From assembly GCF_964275005.1 (NCBI RefSeq), contig NC_092701.1, positions 7,763,955 through 7,827,954 on the forward strand: a DNA stretch of 64,000 bases, in the 5' to 3' direction. Positions 24,501 through 34,371 of the stretch are shown here, in pieces. The translations under genes and the position numbers were made by a program. Below the pieces are notes generated by a model. The model did no database searches. It worked only from the letters and a program-made list of their open reading frames with translations, and had not been told where the DNA came from. Within the stretch, counting starts at the first letter, position 1. The number at the start of each line of letters is the position of its first letter. The DNA is from Diadema setosum (lineage: Eukaryota > Echinodermata > Echinoidea > Diadematoida > Diadematidae).

Positions 24501-27500
24501 TATCATATGGCATTTGATGATGTAAAAGAGTTATGGAAATGCCTCATAACATGGTTTGTCTGTTTTCCTCTCAGCTGCTCTGTTTAGTTTGCTATTAAAT
24601 GTTTGTTGCTGTTCAGATTTGACCTTTAGGTTTTTGTTGTTTTTTTTTTTGCTATTGTTTCTAAAAATTTGAACAAAGGAAAGAAGTTTCTCGAGACAAC
24701 AAAATCATACACGCATGCTGAAAATCGTTCAATTTTCCCAAGAAAGAAGCCTTTTGTTTACCTCATCAGCTTCCAGCTACGCAGCGCCTCACCTGGCCCG
24801 AGCAGAGCATGCGCTTTAGAGCAAACCTAAAATACATACAGCTTGAGCTCCCATGTTCACTGACCCCATCTGACAAAGATAAAAAATCTGTCAAAAATCC
24901 ATAAAAATTCCTGGATCACTACCAAAATTAAATCATCTATTCCTTGTGTCATTATCAACTTTTCCTGCAAGTTTCATTCAAATCCGTTCATAACTTTGGG
25001 AGTTTTTTTGCAAACAAACAAACAAACAGACAAACACACCTACGCCAATGAAAACATAACCTCCTTCCTTGGAGAAGGTAATAACACAACCCTAAAATCT
25101 CAGTCATAGGTACTGACAAATCCTGGGGATGTGGCTCAAGGGGCTGCAGGTTATAACAAAAACATGCGTGACCCACTACAACAATAGGATCCAAAAACCG
25201 GGGGAGGTCGATTTTCTGAAAATGACATATCATTATTCCCTTACTCTTCCACTTTAATTTCATATGTAATACAACTCTTAAAATTACTTGGTTGCGGAGA
25301 TATCAATGATTTTATGAGAGCATGTTAAGTGGTATGTGAAATCAGTGTTTCAAGAAAACCACCTTCAAAGTTTTCCTTCCGACGCAATTGTGATCAAGGG
25401 GAGGTATGACAGTTTTCACCGCATGACGATAGAAGGTATGTTCCTAGTAACCTCCACGATGTTCATTCAAGCTTAGCGCCAGCAGTCTATGCACGACCAA
25501 CCAGTAACCAGGATGCAACACACTAACAAACCAGATTACTCCCTCGTTGCTAGGGGCGGAGTCTGTCTGTGGTCCAAAATCCAAATCTCTGGACACGTTT
25601 CTGTTCCACTGAAAGTCGGAAAATCACGTCGGAAAAACACTAGTTTATCGCCTTTCCTTTGATCATTTAGCTTCAAAATTTCAGCAGATGACAGACGAAA
25701 CATGAGACTTTAAAATTATATCCAAAACAGAAATTTGATGGCTTTGACCGATTTTGATGATCTGACTTCAATCTCGATTTTATCGGCTTTGCCGTCAGTG
25801 ACTTTTGGATCCTTTTGTTGTGGCGGGTCACATATTTTTCCACTTGCCCTCATAGGCACATAGGCTGCATACTTTCCCCCAATCAAGTGTCCATTTTTAC
25901 TTAACTCACCCTACTGTGAGTTTACTTGCCTTAGGCAACACACCTGCATAATGTGAATGCTTTCTTTTGATCCTTTCATTCTCATATGCTCACCTCAGCT
26001 AAGACATTCAGAATATCGGCACAGTCTTTGAACACCTCATTATTCTCCTCGGCATTGCTGATGTGCGGCGTCACAATGGGCAAGATGTCCCACGCAATCG
26101 ACTCTACCATTGGCTGAGGATCAAAGCAAAAACCATTCATTTAATATGTTATTGAGTCTGGTAATCGATTGCCAGGACTTTGCCACAGTCATATAACAAA
26201 ATGAGAATTTTTATGCCATGGTATTATAGTAGAAAGTACATTGGCTTTGCAAACTAACCTTGATCAACCTCACATCCACTTAGTGTAATGAAAGAAAACA
26301 TGCTTTAACTTGAGTTAGCACAATACATTATATTAGTGATGGCTCTTTAATGAAGAGGCTACATAACCCTGCACAACATTTCAATAAATAACTCCTCCCC
26401 CCCCCCTCCCTGAAAAAAAAGAAACAAACAAAAAAATGAAATGCATGTATTCCACATAAAAATCATCCACAAATGTCACTCAACTATTATTTTATAAACT
26501 TGCTTTTGAATATTATTTCTTAGGTTGAAATGGGGATCAAAGAAAATCTATACTGATATGTAGGGTCTCACACAAAAGTATCATGCTCACTAGATCTATT
26601 CCTCTAGGATGTTTTTCCCTACAGCCCCACTTTATATCCTCACCTTGTATTTGTCTGTCCTGAGTATGTCCAGGACCTCCTTTGTCCCCTCCTTGTCCAC
26701 CAGCTCCCGGAGAGTACCTAGGAACAGCTCCGGTTGCCATGACGACTTATCCTTCAGCTGCATCAATGATGCAAAGTTTGATGAGTACAGATAATTGCAT
26801 TCTACCACACGAACAGTGCTGGTGCTATGGATATTGCATGATACAAACTCATGTGTTACAGCAGTGAAACAAGTGTGGCAATTTTAGTCAGTGGATCGGG
26901 CAAGACATCTCAACTTTCATTTGGGGGCCCGCTTTTAACAAACTGCTAGCCACATTGAGCTTGCAACCTGATATCCAAGCTCTGGAGTTTGTTTGCATTT
27001 AATAGCCAGAAGAACAAACAGAGCTGGAACACACAAAAATCTTTTCACCTGGGCAACTTGTCAACTCTGACAAATATCTATTGGCTTACAGCATAAGACA
27101 GATAACCCCAAAAGGGCAAAATATCTGTTGACTAGTGTGAGGTTGTAAGTAGTAGTTAAAAGTTGGGCTGTTAGGAGCTTTCACTAGCCATGATGTCCTA
27201 AAAAAGTGTTAAGTACTATTTTGCACAAAGGACTACATCACAAAATACCATCATATTTGATCTGCAATGATTCATAGATACAATGCCAATGAAACTGTCT
27301 TTCATTACTTATTTGACGAACATATTTTTCCCTCATCTTCAAAAGATCATTTGCCCCTAACGGCATGATATCCTACCAAGTAGAAATGAATCAGTAACAC
27401 AATACCCATCACAAATAAGAATCTTCTATACAACTTCAAAATGAATCAACTTGACCATCCACAAGACCATTGTAATGACAGTACAAGTTATTGACATTGT

Positions 27501-28374
27501 TGTTTTTATTTTAATGGCATCTTAATGGTGTGTATCACTCAGGAGTGAGTAATGTATAAACTGTTATTTTCGTGAGGGTTTAATTTTTGTGAACTTTGTG
27601 AATCACAGTTGGACCACAAATTTAACAATGCACAAAAATGTCACCATCTGCTAAAGTAATACTGTGTGCTTATGATTTGAATATGAAGGTCTCTGTGTCA
27701 ATTCGTGAAAAACAACATCTCACAAAAATGTCCCTGACCTCCTCATTCGTGAAAATATCTTTAGCGAAAATAACAGCATATTTAGGGTTAGAGTCCTTCC
27801 ACTGGCTACTGCAAAATGTGTTGCTGTAGCTAAAAAAGTAGTGGTAAAATTACTGTTGTGTTGTTGTTGAATGTTGGCATGTCGTGCATACGGCTGGCAG
27901 TGGCTGGGCAATGGTGACACTGGTGCCGTGGTATGTAGTCACCTGGTAGTGGGGTCGCCATAACTGCGACCAGCCTGAACGCGAAGCTCCTACAGTATAA
28001 CTGTGTACAAGGAGCGCCCCAGGGTTAGGGTTGCCTGTGCTGTTACCTGCCATCATATTCATGATATTCAGTAATATTTATACTGCCACTTGAGTGCCAG
28101 GGCAGCGCAGCTATGCAGGGCAGGGTGTCGACTATCCGTGCTTACACAATAATGAACGTATGGGACTGACAAAGCGTGATCCCGCTGACACACATTGCAC
28201 TTTTACGATAGGACACCAGAGCTTATTCCCAGATCATATGATTCACCAAATTATCTAAGTAGATTGTAGACTCTTAAAAATCACATGCTGATTATACAAT
28301 TATAATTGGCACTATACATGATAGGCCAAAGATTATTTCCGTTAACAACTCACATAACTCTCAGCAAGCTCCAT
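12537..28374 (-). CDS. GLMN: Glomulin, complete gene, 16 coding exons
   Basis: Exons, 5' to 3': 28374-28354, 26757-26644, 26113-25994, 24264-24165, 23266-23184, 21515-21348, 20825-20782, 20417-20297, 19871-19654, 18628-18544, 16959-16828, 16322-16164, 15688-15582, 14265-14066, 13570-13491, 12665-12537. Every junction is GT/AG and every phase joins, giving 626 residues and TAA; human glomulin has 594. Identification rests on pieces resembling recalled human glomulin: VMAALNFLRFLLLRD, LTDLHTGLGLSMAHY, LYLVMAEELQSDRLPSIY, VLKSACCTFELMQSIVGRV. Glomulin is a helical-repeat protein that binds the RING of RBX1 through its C-terminal part and blocks E2 docking, so restraining cullin-RING ubiquitin ligases; loss in people causes glomuvenous malformations. 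An acidic insert (EEDELGEEDRG) lies in exon 9. The first coding exon has only seven codons (MELAESY) and is the least certain. Acceptors of exons 4 and 6 have weak pyrimidine tracts but are fixed by phase. Confidence 0.93.
12762..12899 (-). mobile_element. tRNA-derived SINE, copy 2
   Basis: On the minus strand it reads GAGCTTGGTGGTCTAGTGG (A-box region), GTAGGTTCAAATG (B-box region) and TTTTGTCATGGCTACTATTA in the tail. It is the same family as 2163-2455, without that copy's insert. It lies in the last GLMN intron. Confidence 0.8.
14286..14378. mobile_element. TTAA MITE, family A, copy 1
   Basis: TTAA occurs at both ends, with ends TTAACCCGTCAAGGACGG and CGTCCTCAATGGGTTAA and the shared interior CATTTCCCATAGACA and CCGAGTATACTCGGGACTC. 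About 93 bp. TTAA targets and CCC starts are typical of piggyBac-type elements. It lies in a GLMN intron. Confidence 0.85.
14736..14999. repeat. TTAA-flanked dispersed repeat, family B, copy 1
   Basis: It starts TTAACCCTCTACTGCCCTTT and ends GCTTGGCAAGTTAA. The interior shares long segments with 21936-22184, such as GGAAACTA, TTGTCAATGAATAGA, CCTAAT and TCACCATGGCCTTCCT. The copies are diverged. The TTAA borders suggest a TTAA-target DNA element. Confidence 0.75.
15349..15441. mobile_element. TTAA MITE, family A, copy 2
   Basis: TTAACCCATTGATGACGGG at the left and CATCCTCAACGGGTTAA at the right, with the same interior as 14286-14378 (CATTTCCCATAGAC and CCCGAGTATACTCG). It lies in a GLMN intron. 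Confidence 0.85.
17033..17637. mobile_element. Possible inverted-end element with a CCTGGTATACCAGG palindrome pair
   Basis: ACCCGTTCCTTACGG at the left and CGGAAGGAACGGGTTAA at the right are inverted matches. The left part contains the 14-bp palindrome CCTGGTATACCAGG twice (17050-17063 and 17103-17116). A TTAA lies only at the right end. Boundaries and family are uncertain. Confidence 0.45.
17928..18020. mobile_element. TTAA MITE, family A, copy 3 (diverged)
   Basis: Begins TTAACCTGTTGAAGATGAG and ends TCTTCAACGGGATA, with the interior GACACCTGCCCGAGTATAC. It is more diverged than the other copies. It is followed almost at once by the element at 18028. Confidence 0.75.
18028..18255. mobile_element. 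Telomere-repeat-bearing element, copy 1
   Basis: Terminal words CTAGGGCAATTACCCC and, inverted, GGATAATTGCCCTCAGGG, each followed by a second related word. Between them lie CCTAATCCTAATCC units grading into CCCTAACCC units, then ACTAACCAGTAGTTAGCC and a run of about 34 G. The second copy at 21705-21884 has the same order. It lies in a GLMN intron. Confidence 0.8.
18660..18960. repeat. Clustered CCCATGAGT direct and inverted repeats
   Basis: CCCATGAGTCATAGAGCCCA at 18690, several further CCCATGAGTT(T)GACA-like words, and the inverted counterpart TCATGGGTGTTGAACTTATG near 18915-18945. The block may be a degraded inverted-repeat element built from short internal repeats. It lies in a GLMN intron. 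Confidence 0.55.
20010..20190. mobile_element. Possible hAT element end fragment
   Basis: CAGTGCTTCTCAACCAGTGG at 20010 resembles the known start of one group of hAT elements. No matching other end was found nearby, so this would be a truncated piece in the GLMN intron between exons 8 and 9. Confidence 0.35.
21705..21884. mobile_element. Telomere-repeat-bearing element, copy 2
   Basis: Same order as 18028-18255: TCTAGGGCAATTACCCCGG, then CCCTAATCCTAATCC and CCCTAACC units, TTACCACTAACCAGAATTT, AGCC, about 28 G, then AGGTAATTGCCCTCTGGAGG and AATTGCCCAGATA. It lies in the GLMN intron before exon 6. Confidence 0.8.
21936..22184. repeat. TTAA-flanked dispersed repeat, family B, copy 2
   Basis: Related to 14736-14999 over most of its length (TTGTCAATGAATAGAGATTA, TCACCATGGCCTTCCT, AAGTTTGGATGGATTACT). 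Its right end GTTTGGCGGTATTAA abuts the family C element at 22181, so a TTAA is shared by both. Confidence 0.7.
22181..22543 (-). mobile_element. TTAA MITE, family C, copy 1
   Basis: TTAAAGGTCAAGTTTACC at the left and GGTAAATTATGTCTTTAA at the right. The interior matches the complement of 62076-62432 closely (CAAAACATCCTACCA, TGGTTGTTTCTGTCC, TTAGAATTATTTCAAAGCAC). About 360 bp. Confidence 0.85.
23580..23824. mobile_element. TACTGT-type MITE with CGCGAA repeats
   Basis: TACTGTATACGCCATATATT at the left and ATATTCGGCGTATACAGTA at the right. Interior words TTTCGCGA and TTCGCGAA occur many times in both orientations. About 245 bp, in a GLMN intron. Confidence 0.8.
24893..25083 (+). mobile_element. 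RTE-like LINE 3' end fragment
   Basis: The text GCAAGTTTCATTCAAATCCG, then TTTTTTGCAAACAAACAAAC with CAAAC units, then AAAACATAACCTCCTTCCTT and GGAGAAGGTAA follows the 3' end pattern I know from RTE-type LINEs. Only the 3' tail is present; the insertion is 5' truncated. It lies in a GLMN intron. Confidence 0.6.
25165..25833. mobile_element. Non-autonomous DNA element, ~670 bp, GTGACCC ends
   Basis: TGCGTGACCCACTACAACAA, then TAGGATCCAAAA, at the left pairs with TTTTGGATCCTTTTGTTGTG and GCGGGTCACA at the right: ~30-bp inverted ends. No transposase. It lies in the GLMN intron between exons 3 and 4. Confidence 0.75.
27555..27783. mobile_element. TACTGT-type related MITE (ACTGTTATTTTCG ends)
   Basis: AAACTGTTATTTTCGTGAGG at the left, AGCGAAAATAACAGCATATT at the right. 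Interior TTCGTGAAAA words occur in both orientations, as in the elements at 23580 and 46135. About 230 bp, in GLMN intron 1. Confidence 0.65.
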
Positions 28375-28826
28375 GACGGGTTCACGGCGTTCACCGGGTT
28401 GCGTATGCAGCGCCACCTATGATATTATGACTGAAGTAGCAGTATTTTTATCTAGTAGTCCAGTGTACTAGTAGTTGGCGTCTGCTCCTTGAATTTTTAT
28501 CCAGCTGATGCTGAGCGAGTATTCTCAGAATTGATGTCTACTGGCTAAAGAGGCGTATGCCCAGGGAAGGTTCCTAGAAAGCCGAAATTTCCTTTTAACG
28601 TTGTGATTCCCCGAGGGCTGAGTGGCATTTCGGGAATTTCGAAATATTATTATGGTGGTTTGAGACAAAATCTCATTGATCAAGCTACAGTGTCACGAAT
28701 CGATCAAAGACAAGTGATAGTGATAGAGCCTCGGGTATCAACCACTGTGATACTATATTAATTATAAAGGGTAGCCTGGATCAGATAATTATAGTAGAAC
28801 TCACCTATAAAAAGTAGATGCTTGAC
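28375..28826 (-). other. GLMN upstream region (5' UTR and promoter not resolved)
   Basis: The stretch upstream of the GLMN start codon has no TATA box that I can place with confidence and no CpG-rich block. The 5' UTR and promoter should lie here. A hAT-like element with tandem repeats begins at about 28828, about 450 bp upstream of the start codon. Confidence 0.35.
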
Positions 28827-28827
28827 A

Positions 28828-30316
28828 AGCGCGCCGGAACACTTCTGGTTTTTTTTTTCTTCTTTTTTCTTTTTTTTTTTAGGGGGGGGGGGGGGCAAAA
28901 TCTCAACGGGGGCACATTAATTTTATGTGACGATGTGAGATCCTCGGCGCGGGAGCGAAGCGAGTGAGTGGGGGGGGGGGGGGTGGTGGAAAGGGGGATC
29001 CCCCATCCACTGTAGGGAGCTTTTGTAAAACAGGGTACAAAAGTCGCGTTTATAGACCACTTAAAAGCAAATTTCTAAGGAATTAAACATAGTGAAAAAT
29101 AATCAGTGCAAAGGACTCATTATTACATACGGGAGTACGCTGTACATAATAATGTGATTGTGTGAGATCCTCGGCGAGGGAGCGAAGCGACCGAGCGGGA
29201 GGAGGGTGTGGGAGCTAGGGGGATACCCCCTCCACGGTAGGGAATTTTTGTAAAAACAGAGTATAAAAGTCGCGTTTATAGAGAATTTAAAGCAAATTTC
29301 TAGGGAATTAACATAATATTGAAAAAATCACTTGGAAGGACTATGATCATAACATACGGTCCGAGTACATTGATAATGTGATGGTGCGAGATCCTCGGCG
29401 AGGAAGCGAAGGCGACCGAGCGGGGGGGGGGGGGGGGGGGAGGGTGTGGGAGGGGGGATACCCCCCCCCCCCCCCACGGTAGGGAATTTTTGTAAAGACA
29501 GAGCATAAAAGTCGCGTTTATAGAACATTTAAAAGCAAATTTCTAGGGAATTAACATATTGAAGAAAATCAGTTGGAAGGACTATGATCTTAAACATACG
29601 GGGGTATATTATGTGATCGGTGATGGTGTGAGATCCTCGTCGAGGGAGCGAAGCGACCGAGCGGGGGAGGGTGTGGGGGGGGGATACCCCCTCCCACGGT
29701 AGGGACTTTTTGTAAAAACAGAGTATAAAAGTCGCTTTTATAGAGCATTTTAAATTAATTCTGAGGAATTAAACATAGTAAAAGAAATCACTGCGAAGGG
29801 CTATGATAATAACTTATATGAAAACTTTTCATTTTACTATAAGTACGGGCAGAGCGAGCGAGCCACTTTTACTTTGCAATTTATCTGAAATGTACTCATT
29901 AAAAGCTTAAACGTGATGGCATCGTTCGAACAATAAAAAATATTCTTATATGCTAGAAAGCAAAGAAGAAAATGAAATGTGTAAGTTTACTAAAGGTATG
30001 TTTCAGCGGGCACACTCGAGGACACGAGGCTACCATCTGTACACTAAATTTACTCATAAGTTACTATTAGTGTATAGATACAATAATGTATGTTGTTAGT
30101 GTATTATAATTTTCGCCCCGTTAGGAGCGAAAATTGTTGCATTTTCAGTTATGAAATTACAACATTTAGACAAGAAATATGCCTTTATTGTTCATTTTGG
30201 TCTTTAAATCAGTGATTAATTATTTGTTACAGGGGGGGCACTTTAAATTTTTTGGGGGGCAAAAACTCGTTTTGCCCCCCCCCCCCCCCCCCCCCCCGCT
30301 TCCGGCGCCCTTGGAT
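28828..30316. mobile_element. hAT-like element carrying four tandem units and G runs
   Basis: The left end CAAGCGCGCCGGAA is inverted at the right as TTCCGGCGCCCTTG. Flanks ATGCTTGA and GATGCTGA suggest an imperfect 8-bp target duplication, the hAT size. Subterminal GGGGGGGCAAAA words occur on both sides. The inside is largely the tandem array at 28937-29825. There is no transposase. It lies between the divergent GLMN and Rab14 genes. Confidence 0.6.
28937..29825. repeat. Tandem array, four units of ~225-240 bp
   Basis: Units start with GAGATCCTCGGCG at 28937, 29164, 29388 and 29630. Each has GGAGCGAAGCGA, a G run, GGGGGATCCCCC or GGATACCCCC, CACGGTAGGGA, AAAAGTCGC(G)TTTATAGA and AATTTCT(A)AGGAATTA in that order. 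Confidence 0.9.
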
Positions 30317-30636
30317 GCTGAGATTCCGTTAAATGAGGATGCAAAACCGAAATTTACTCTTCTCAAAGGATCTGAACGCAAAACCAAATTGATAAATTTA
30401 GTACATGACTACATACTTTGAACTACTTGTTTGATCACCTTCGATCATCATACTTTCTTCTGCTTTGATTTAGTGACCTAACCTATTTCATATGATTTTT
30501 TTAAAGACACAAGTGCACCGAAACGTTTCAAGCCATTATGTGAAGCAATCTGGAGAAAACAAAACGCAACAAACAAACAAACAAACAAAATAAACAAACA
30601 AACAAACAAACAAATAGACAAGACAGACAACAACAG

Positions 30637-30680
<44 letters not shown>

Positions 30681-33117
30681 TCTGCAGATATAGGATGAAA
30701 CCATGCCCTGGTAGGCCTAATGTCATAAGACTTATAAAATGCTGTCTGCGTAAACGAGGTATCATTTTTGTTTTCAGTCATAAATTTCATTAAATTTTCT
30801 AAGAAGGATAGTATTTCAATTAAATGCCGAATTTATAACCCCAAAACGAGTACTATAATTTATTTTCCGTCGTAAATATCATTTCTAAATCTGCATTACG
30901 TTAATCCATTCTCTTACTTCCGCCCATGAACATCAACACTCACTCAAAAGACGCATTACAGTTTCAACATATACATTACAAAACGAACATTATGTTTCTT
31001 TTTCAATCAACCCAATTCTATTCAACATCTTTTTGCATGTAAAATGTTATTAAGTATTTTGAAATGAAGCCACCGTAAATCAACATCCGGTGTATTCTAC
31101 GGGGCCAACGAAAATAATTGCCGTTTCTTTTCCTCGAGGTGTATTATTTAATGCTGCCATTTTAAAACTCTTTACATTGAAATACTATATTCCTCAGCAA
31201 AACATAAATATTGGAATATCCTTAGTAATGCGTTGTTTAATAACCACATTTAAAACATCGGGTATCATTGGTTAACAAAAATTTTCCATCGAATACGTTT
31301 CTCACAACCTGATAACCTTTCCGCTTGACATGTTTCGAAATGATCTAAAAAATTAACATCCACATCGTCATATATCCTCTTGAAAGCATGCAATAAAACG
31401 ATAACTATCATGTGTAACAAATCATGGCTCGCAATCACGAACAGTCATGAAAGGAGTTCCTTTTTATATACCGTGATCTTTTCAAAACCGATACATTCCC
31501 TTATCTTATGTTTTCCACAAGGGTTGACCGTGGAAATGACTTCAACGAACAGAAAGTAAACCACCGTAAGCTGTATAACTTCCTTCCAAACAGGATTAGA
31601 GGTATACGGGGCTTGTTCGAATCGGAAATCATTTCCGAGGCTCATGTCTGATTGATGAATCTGAGGTAGAACTAAACTCAATATTTTTTTCTGACCATCA
31701 AGTAAGTACCAATCGCCTAATAATAATTTTTAGTGCAGTTAAACTTGTGCAAATGAATTACAAGATTTATTATGTTTACTCATCCTTTTGTATATAGGTC
31801 CTCTATGTCTGAGACATTTATTTTGAATAGTATTTATTTTAAGAGACTTCCTGTCCCAAATAAAACTATAAAACATATCATTTATCTAATTAAAAAATTA
31901 CCTGTAGAACTCGGCAAAGACAAAACAAATAAGTCAATTTCGATAACATCAGTGACTTGATTACCACAACTCTACCCAGCAACGATAAAGAACAAGAGTT
32001 TATTTGTTTCCTATAATTACTTCTATTTTGTCATAATGCAGTTTTCTCTAAATCAACGAAAAAAATATATACCCAAATACTTCAATCCCCCTTCATAAAC
32101 CCACTGAAGATTTGCAAATCACGGGATTTGCAAATTACCTGGAAAATTAATTAAAAGGAGGAGGAGGAAGAAGAAGAAGAAGAAGAAGAAGAAGAAGAAG
32201 AAGAAAACTTCTACCCTGATGGTCACCCTTTAAATGACATGCGCTGCTGTGGTGGATGGTAGACGAGATGGAAATATTTTTCTGTTTCTTGAATAATTGC
32301 TTCGAGGGCCGTTGGGCCATAGGACATGATTGATCACCAGATCACTTTGATACCCACTGTTGTATATATCAGGCCCTATATTATGTTTTAGCCTTATAGC
32401 CTACTAGCATCATCGTCAAAATGGTAACAATCTCAGGTGATGGATGCAGTCAATTACGAAAATATTTTAACTTAAAATTAAGACTTTTGAAAGCGAAGAA
32501 AGAAATAAAATGATAATCATTAATCTATTAACAAAAATCTGTACAGTCAGAAAATTGATGATGAGCAGAATCAAGTCTGAATAATTTCTGAAGGTTCGTC
32601 AGCTGAAACATGACGCAGGTGGAATCTTTGTAAAATTGGCGCAAAAGATCAGGCTTTCTCTGTCATGGCTTATTATGGTTAGCTTAATTCCAGGGCAATA
32701 TTTTGAAGAGGTTGGAAAACATTTCCATTTACATTGCTTGTTTATCTATTCACAACAGCGTTTAACATGGACATTCCGTATCAGTTTTGCTGGTGCAGTA
32801 GACCTGTTTTTCTCTGTGAAGTGTAAACGTTGACTGACCACTATCATGTTGGAAGAAATGACTTGCACTTGTGAAGTCGTGGCTCACTATGTGATGGCAG
32901 ACCGTACATCATATCGATAAAATAAAGATATGTCTGTTAATCTTTAGTACTTTTGCAATGTCTGTAACTTAAATGTAGTTTACAATATTATTCTTTTCAC
33001 TATTTTATTTGTTTATTTCGTTTCTGTTGTTTCAATTATATAGCAAAGGTTCACAGTTTTCAAATTTGTCACATTTTCAATTTTTCTTTGAGATTACTCT
33101 CTTTTGTTTTTTGGGTT
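30317..33117. other. Intergenic stretch between GLMN and Rab14
   Basis: No gene seen. It holds (AAAC)n and (CAA)n microsatellites at about 30569-30680 and (GAA)n at about 32159-32205. The rest is AT-rich and unremarkable. Confidence 0.5.
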
Positions 33118-33475
33118 TTTTTTAGCTTTGTCTACTCTATTCTCTGTTGTATTTTCCACTTCAAGAAACTTAATTACGTCCTATATAGTGGGTCTATAGG
33201 ACTATGATTATTTCTCTTCATTCCGTAGTTGATTTTCGGCATCTTTTCCCCGTTGACAAGAGAGAGAAACAATTTCAGAAAGTTGTTTTTGTTTTCTTTG
33301 AGAATACTTTCTTTTTGTGCTTTGTCTACTCTATTTTATTCCATTCTGTCTTTTCCACTTCAAAAAACAAAACAAAACAAAACAAACTTGATATAGACGT
33401 CCTATTACGGGCCCATCAGGGCCTATATTTTTTCTTGTATAGTTGAGTTTCGGCATCTTTTCCCCGTTGACGAGA
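33118..33475. repeat. Two-copy tandem duplication upstream of Rab14
   Basis: CTTTGTCTACTCTATT occurs at 33125 and 33320, each followed by TTTTCCACTTCAA-AAAC and, further on, TTTCGGCATCTTTTCCCCGT (33235 and 33449). The period is about 200-215 bp, with diverged spacers. Confidence 0.75.
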
Positions 33476-33659
33476 GAAGAACAGCTGAAAGTTCTCATCA
33501 TACTGCAGTATTCCGTAAACGACCCGAGATGACGAAAGGACTTGAATGTACTTGATTGTAGGGTATCATAAAGTAGGTTTCAAATATCAATCCCATTGTG
33601 TAACTGAATTACTGTAGTGGGTCTATCATTAACTTTTAGCACCCCACCCTGCCTTCTTA

Positions 33660-33911
33660 TTTGCCGGTCAGTGACGTCATACAGCAAGAGGAGTATCCAA
33701 AGCCGCCATATTGAACTACGGGGTATGACTGTCGCACTGATAACGCCTCTTCCGTGTAGTGCCGAACCGTAGCTCTTGCATTTGAGATCGTGTATATTTC
33801 GGCTTCCGTAGCTCTTCATCTTGATGCGGTGCTGACAGATCGCAGAATCTCCGTAGAAGCATTTGTTTATCTGCCATTGGAGGCAATTATTTGACGCATT
33901 AGGCTCATATC
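33660..33911 (+). promoter_or_regulatory. Proposed Rab14 promoter and non-coding first exon
   Basis: A CRE palindrome TGACGTCA lies at 33672-33679 and GCCGCCATATTG, a YY1-type start-site motif, at 33702-33713. About 200 bp on, CATATC is followed by GTAAGT at 33912, a good splice donor. Rab14's coding begins in an exon whose acceptor is 14 nt before the ATG (47190), so an upstream non-coding exon is required. This is the best candidate in the 13 kb before it, but it is inference. Confidence 0.45.
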
Positions 33912-34371
33912 GTAAGTTTTATCATCCAAAACATTGCGTGTGTTGCGGTGACTTCAGTGTGTTTGTGTGTTGTAGATCGTATGATTGATGCGGCGGGGAT
34001 GAATGGCGCACGGAATCGGGTAGGCAGTGCATACAGTGATGAGTGGTACACTAATCAATGACAATGGTACAGTGTGTGTCGTGGAATGTCTCGCCGGTAC
34101 TGCCAAACGTCTACTGATGCTCTCGATCAGACCACTTCACAAGGCAGTCGCTTAGTACACTTGTACATATGTATAATGTTGTTCTGTTGATTATGTGGAG
34201 GATTTGAACGACAAGCATATTAAGATAATATATTCCTGTACATGTAGCCATGATTATAGCGGATAGATTTTACTTCAATGTATAGCTGGGGGTCAAAGTT
34301 TGGACAGTTTTTATGGTGGAAATATGGGCAGCTTGCTATAAAATCAAAAATAAAAAGGCACATACAGTGTC

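Noticed and set aside
27850-28062. Minus-strand frame just inside GLMN intron 1 as a possible extra N-terminal exon
   Set aside because: Exon 1 (MELAESY) joins exon 2 directly in phase, and this frame has no fitting acceptor and donor pair.
30478-30790. Leucine/valine-rich minus-strand frames resembling a membrane protein
   Set aside because: They translate (CAA)n and (AAAC)n microsatellites.
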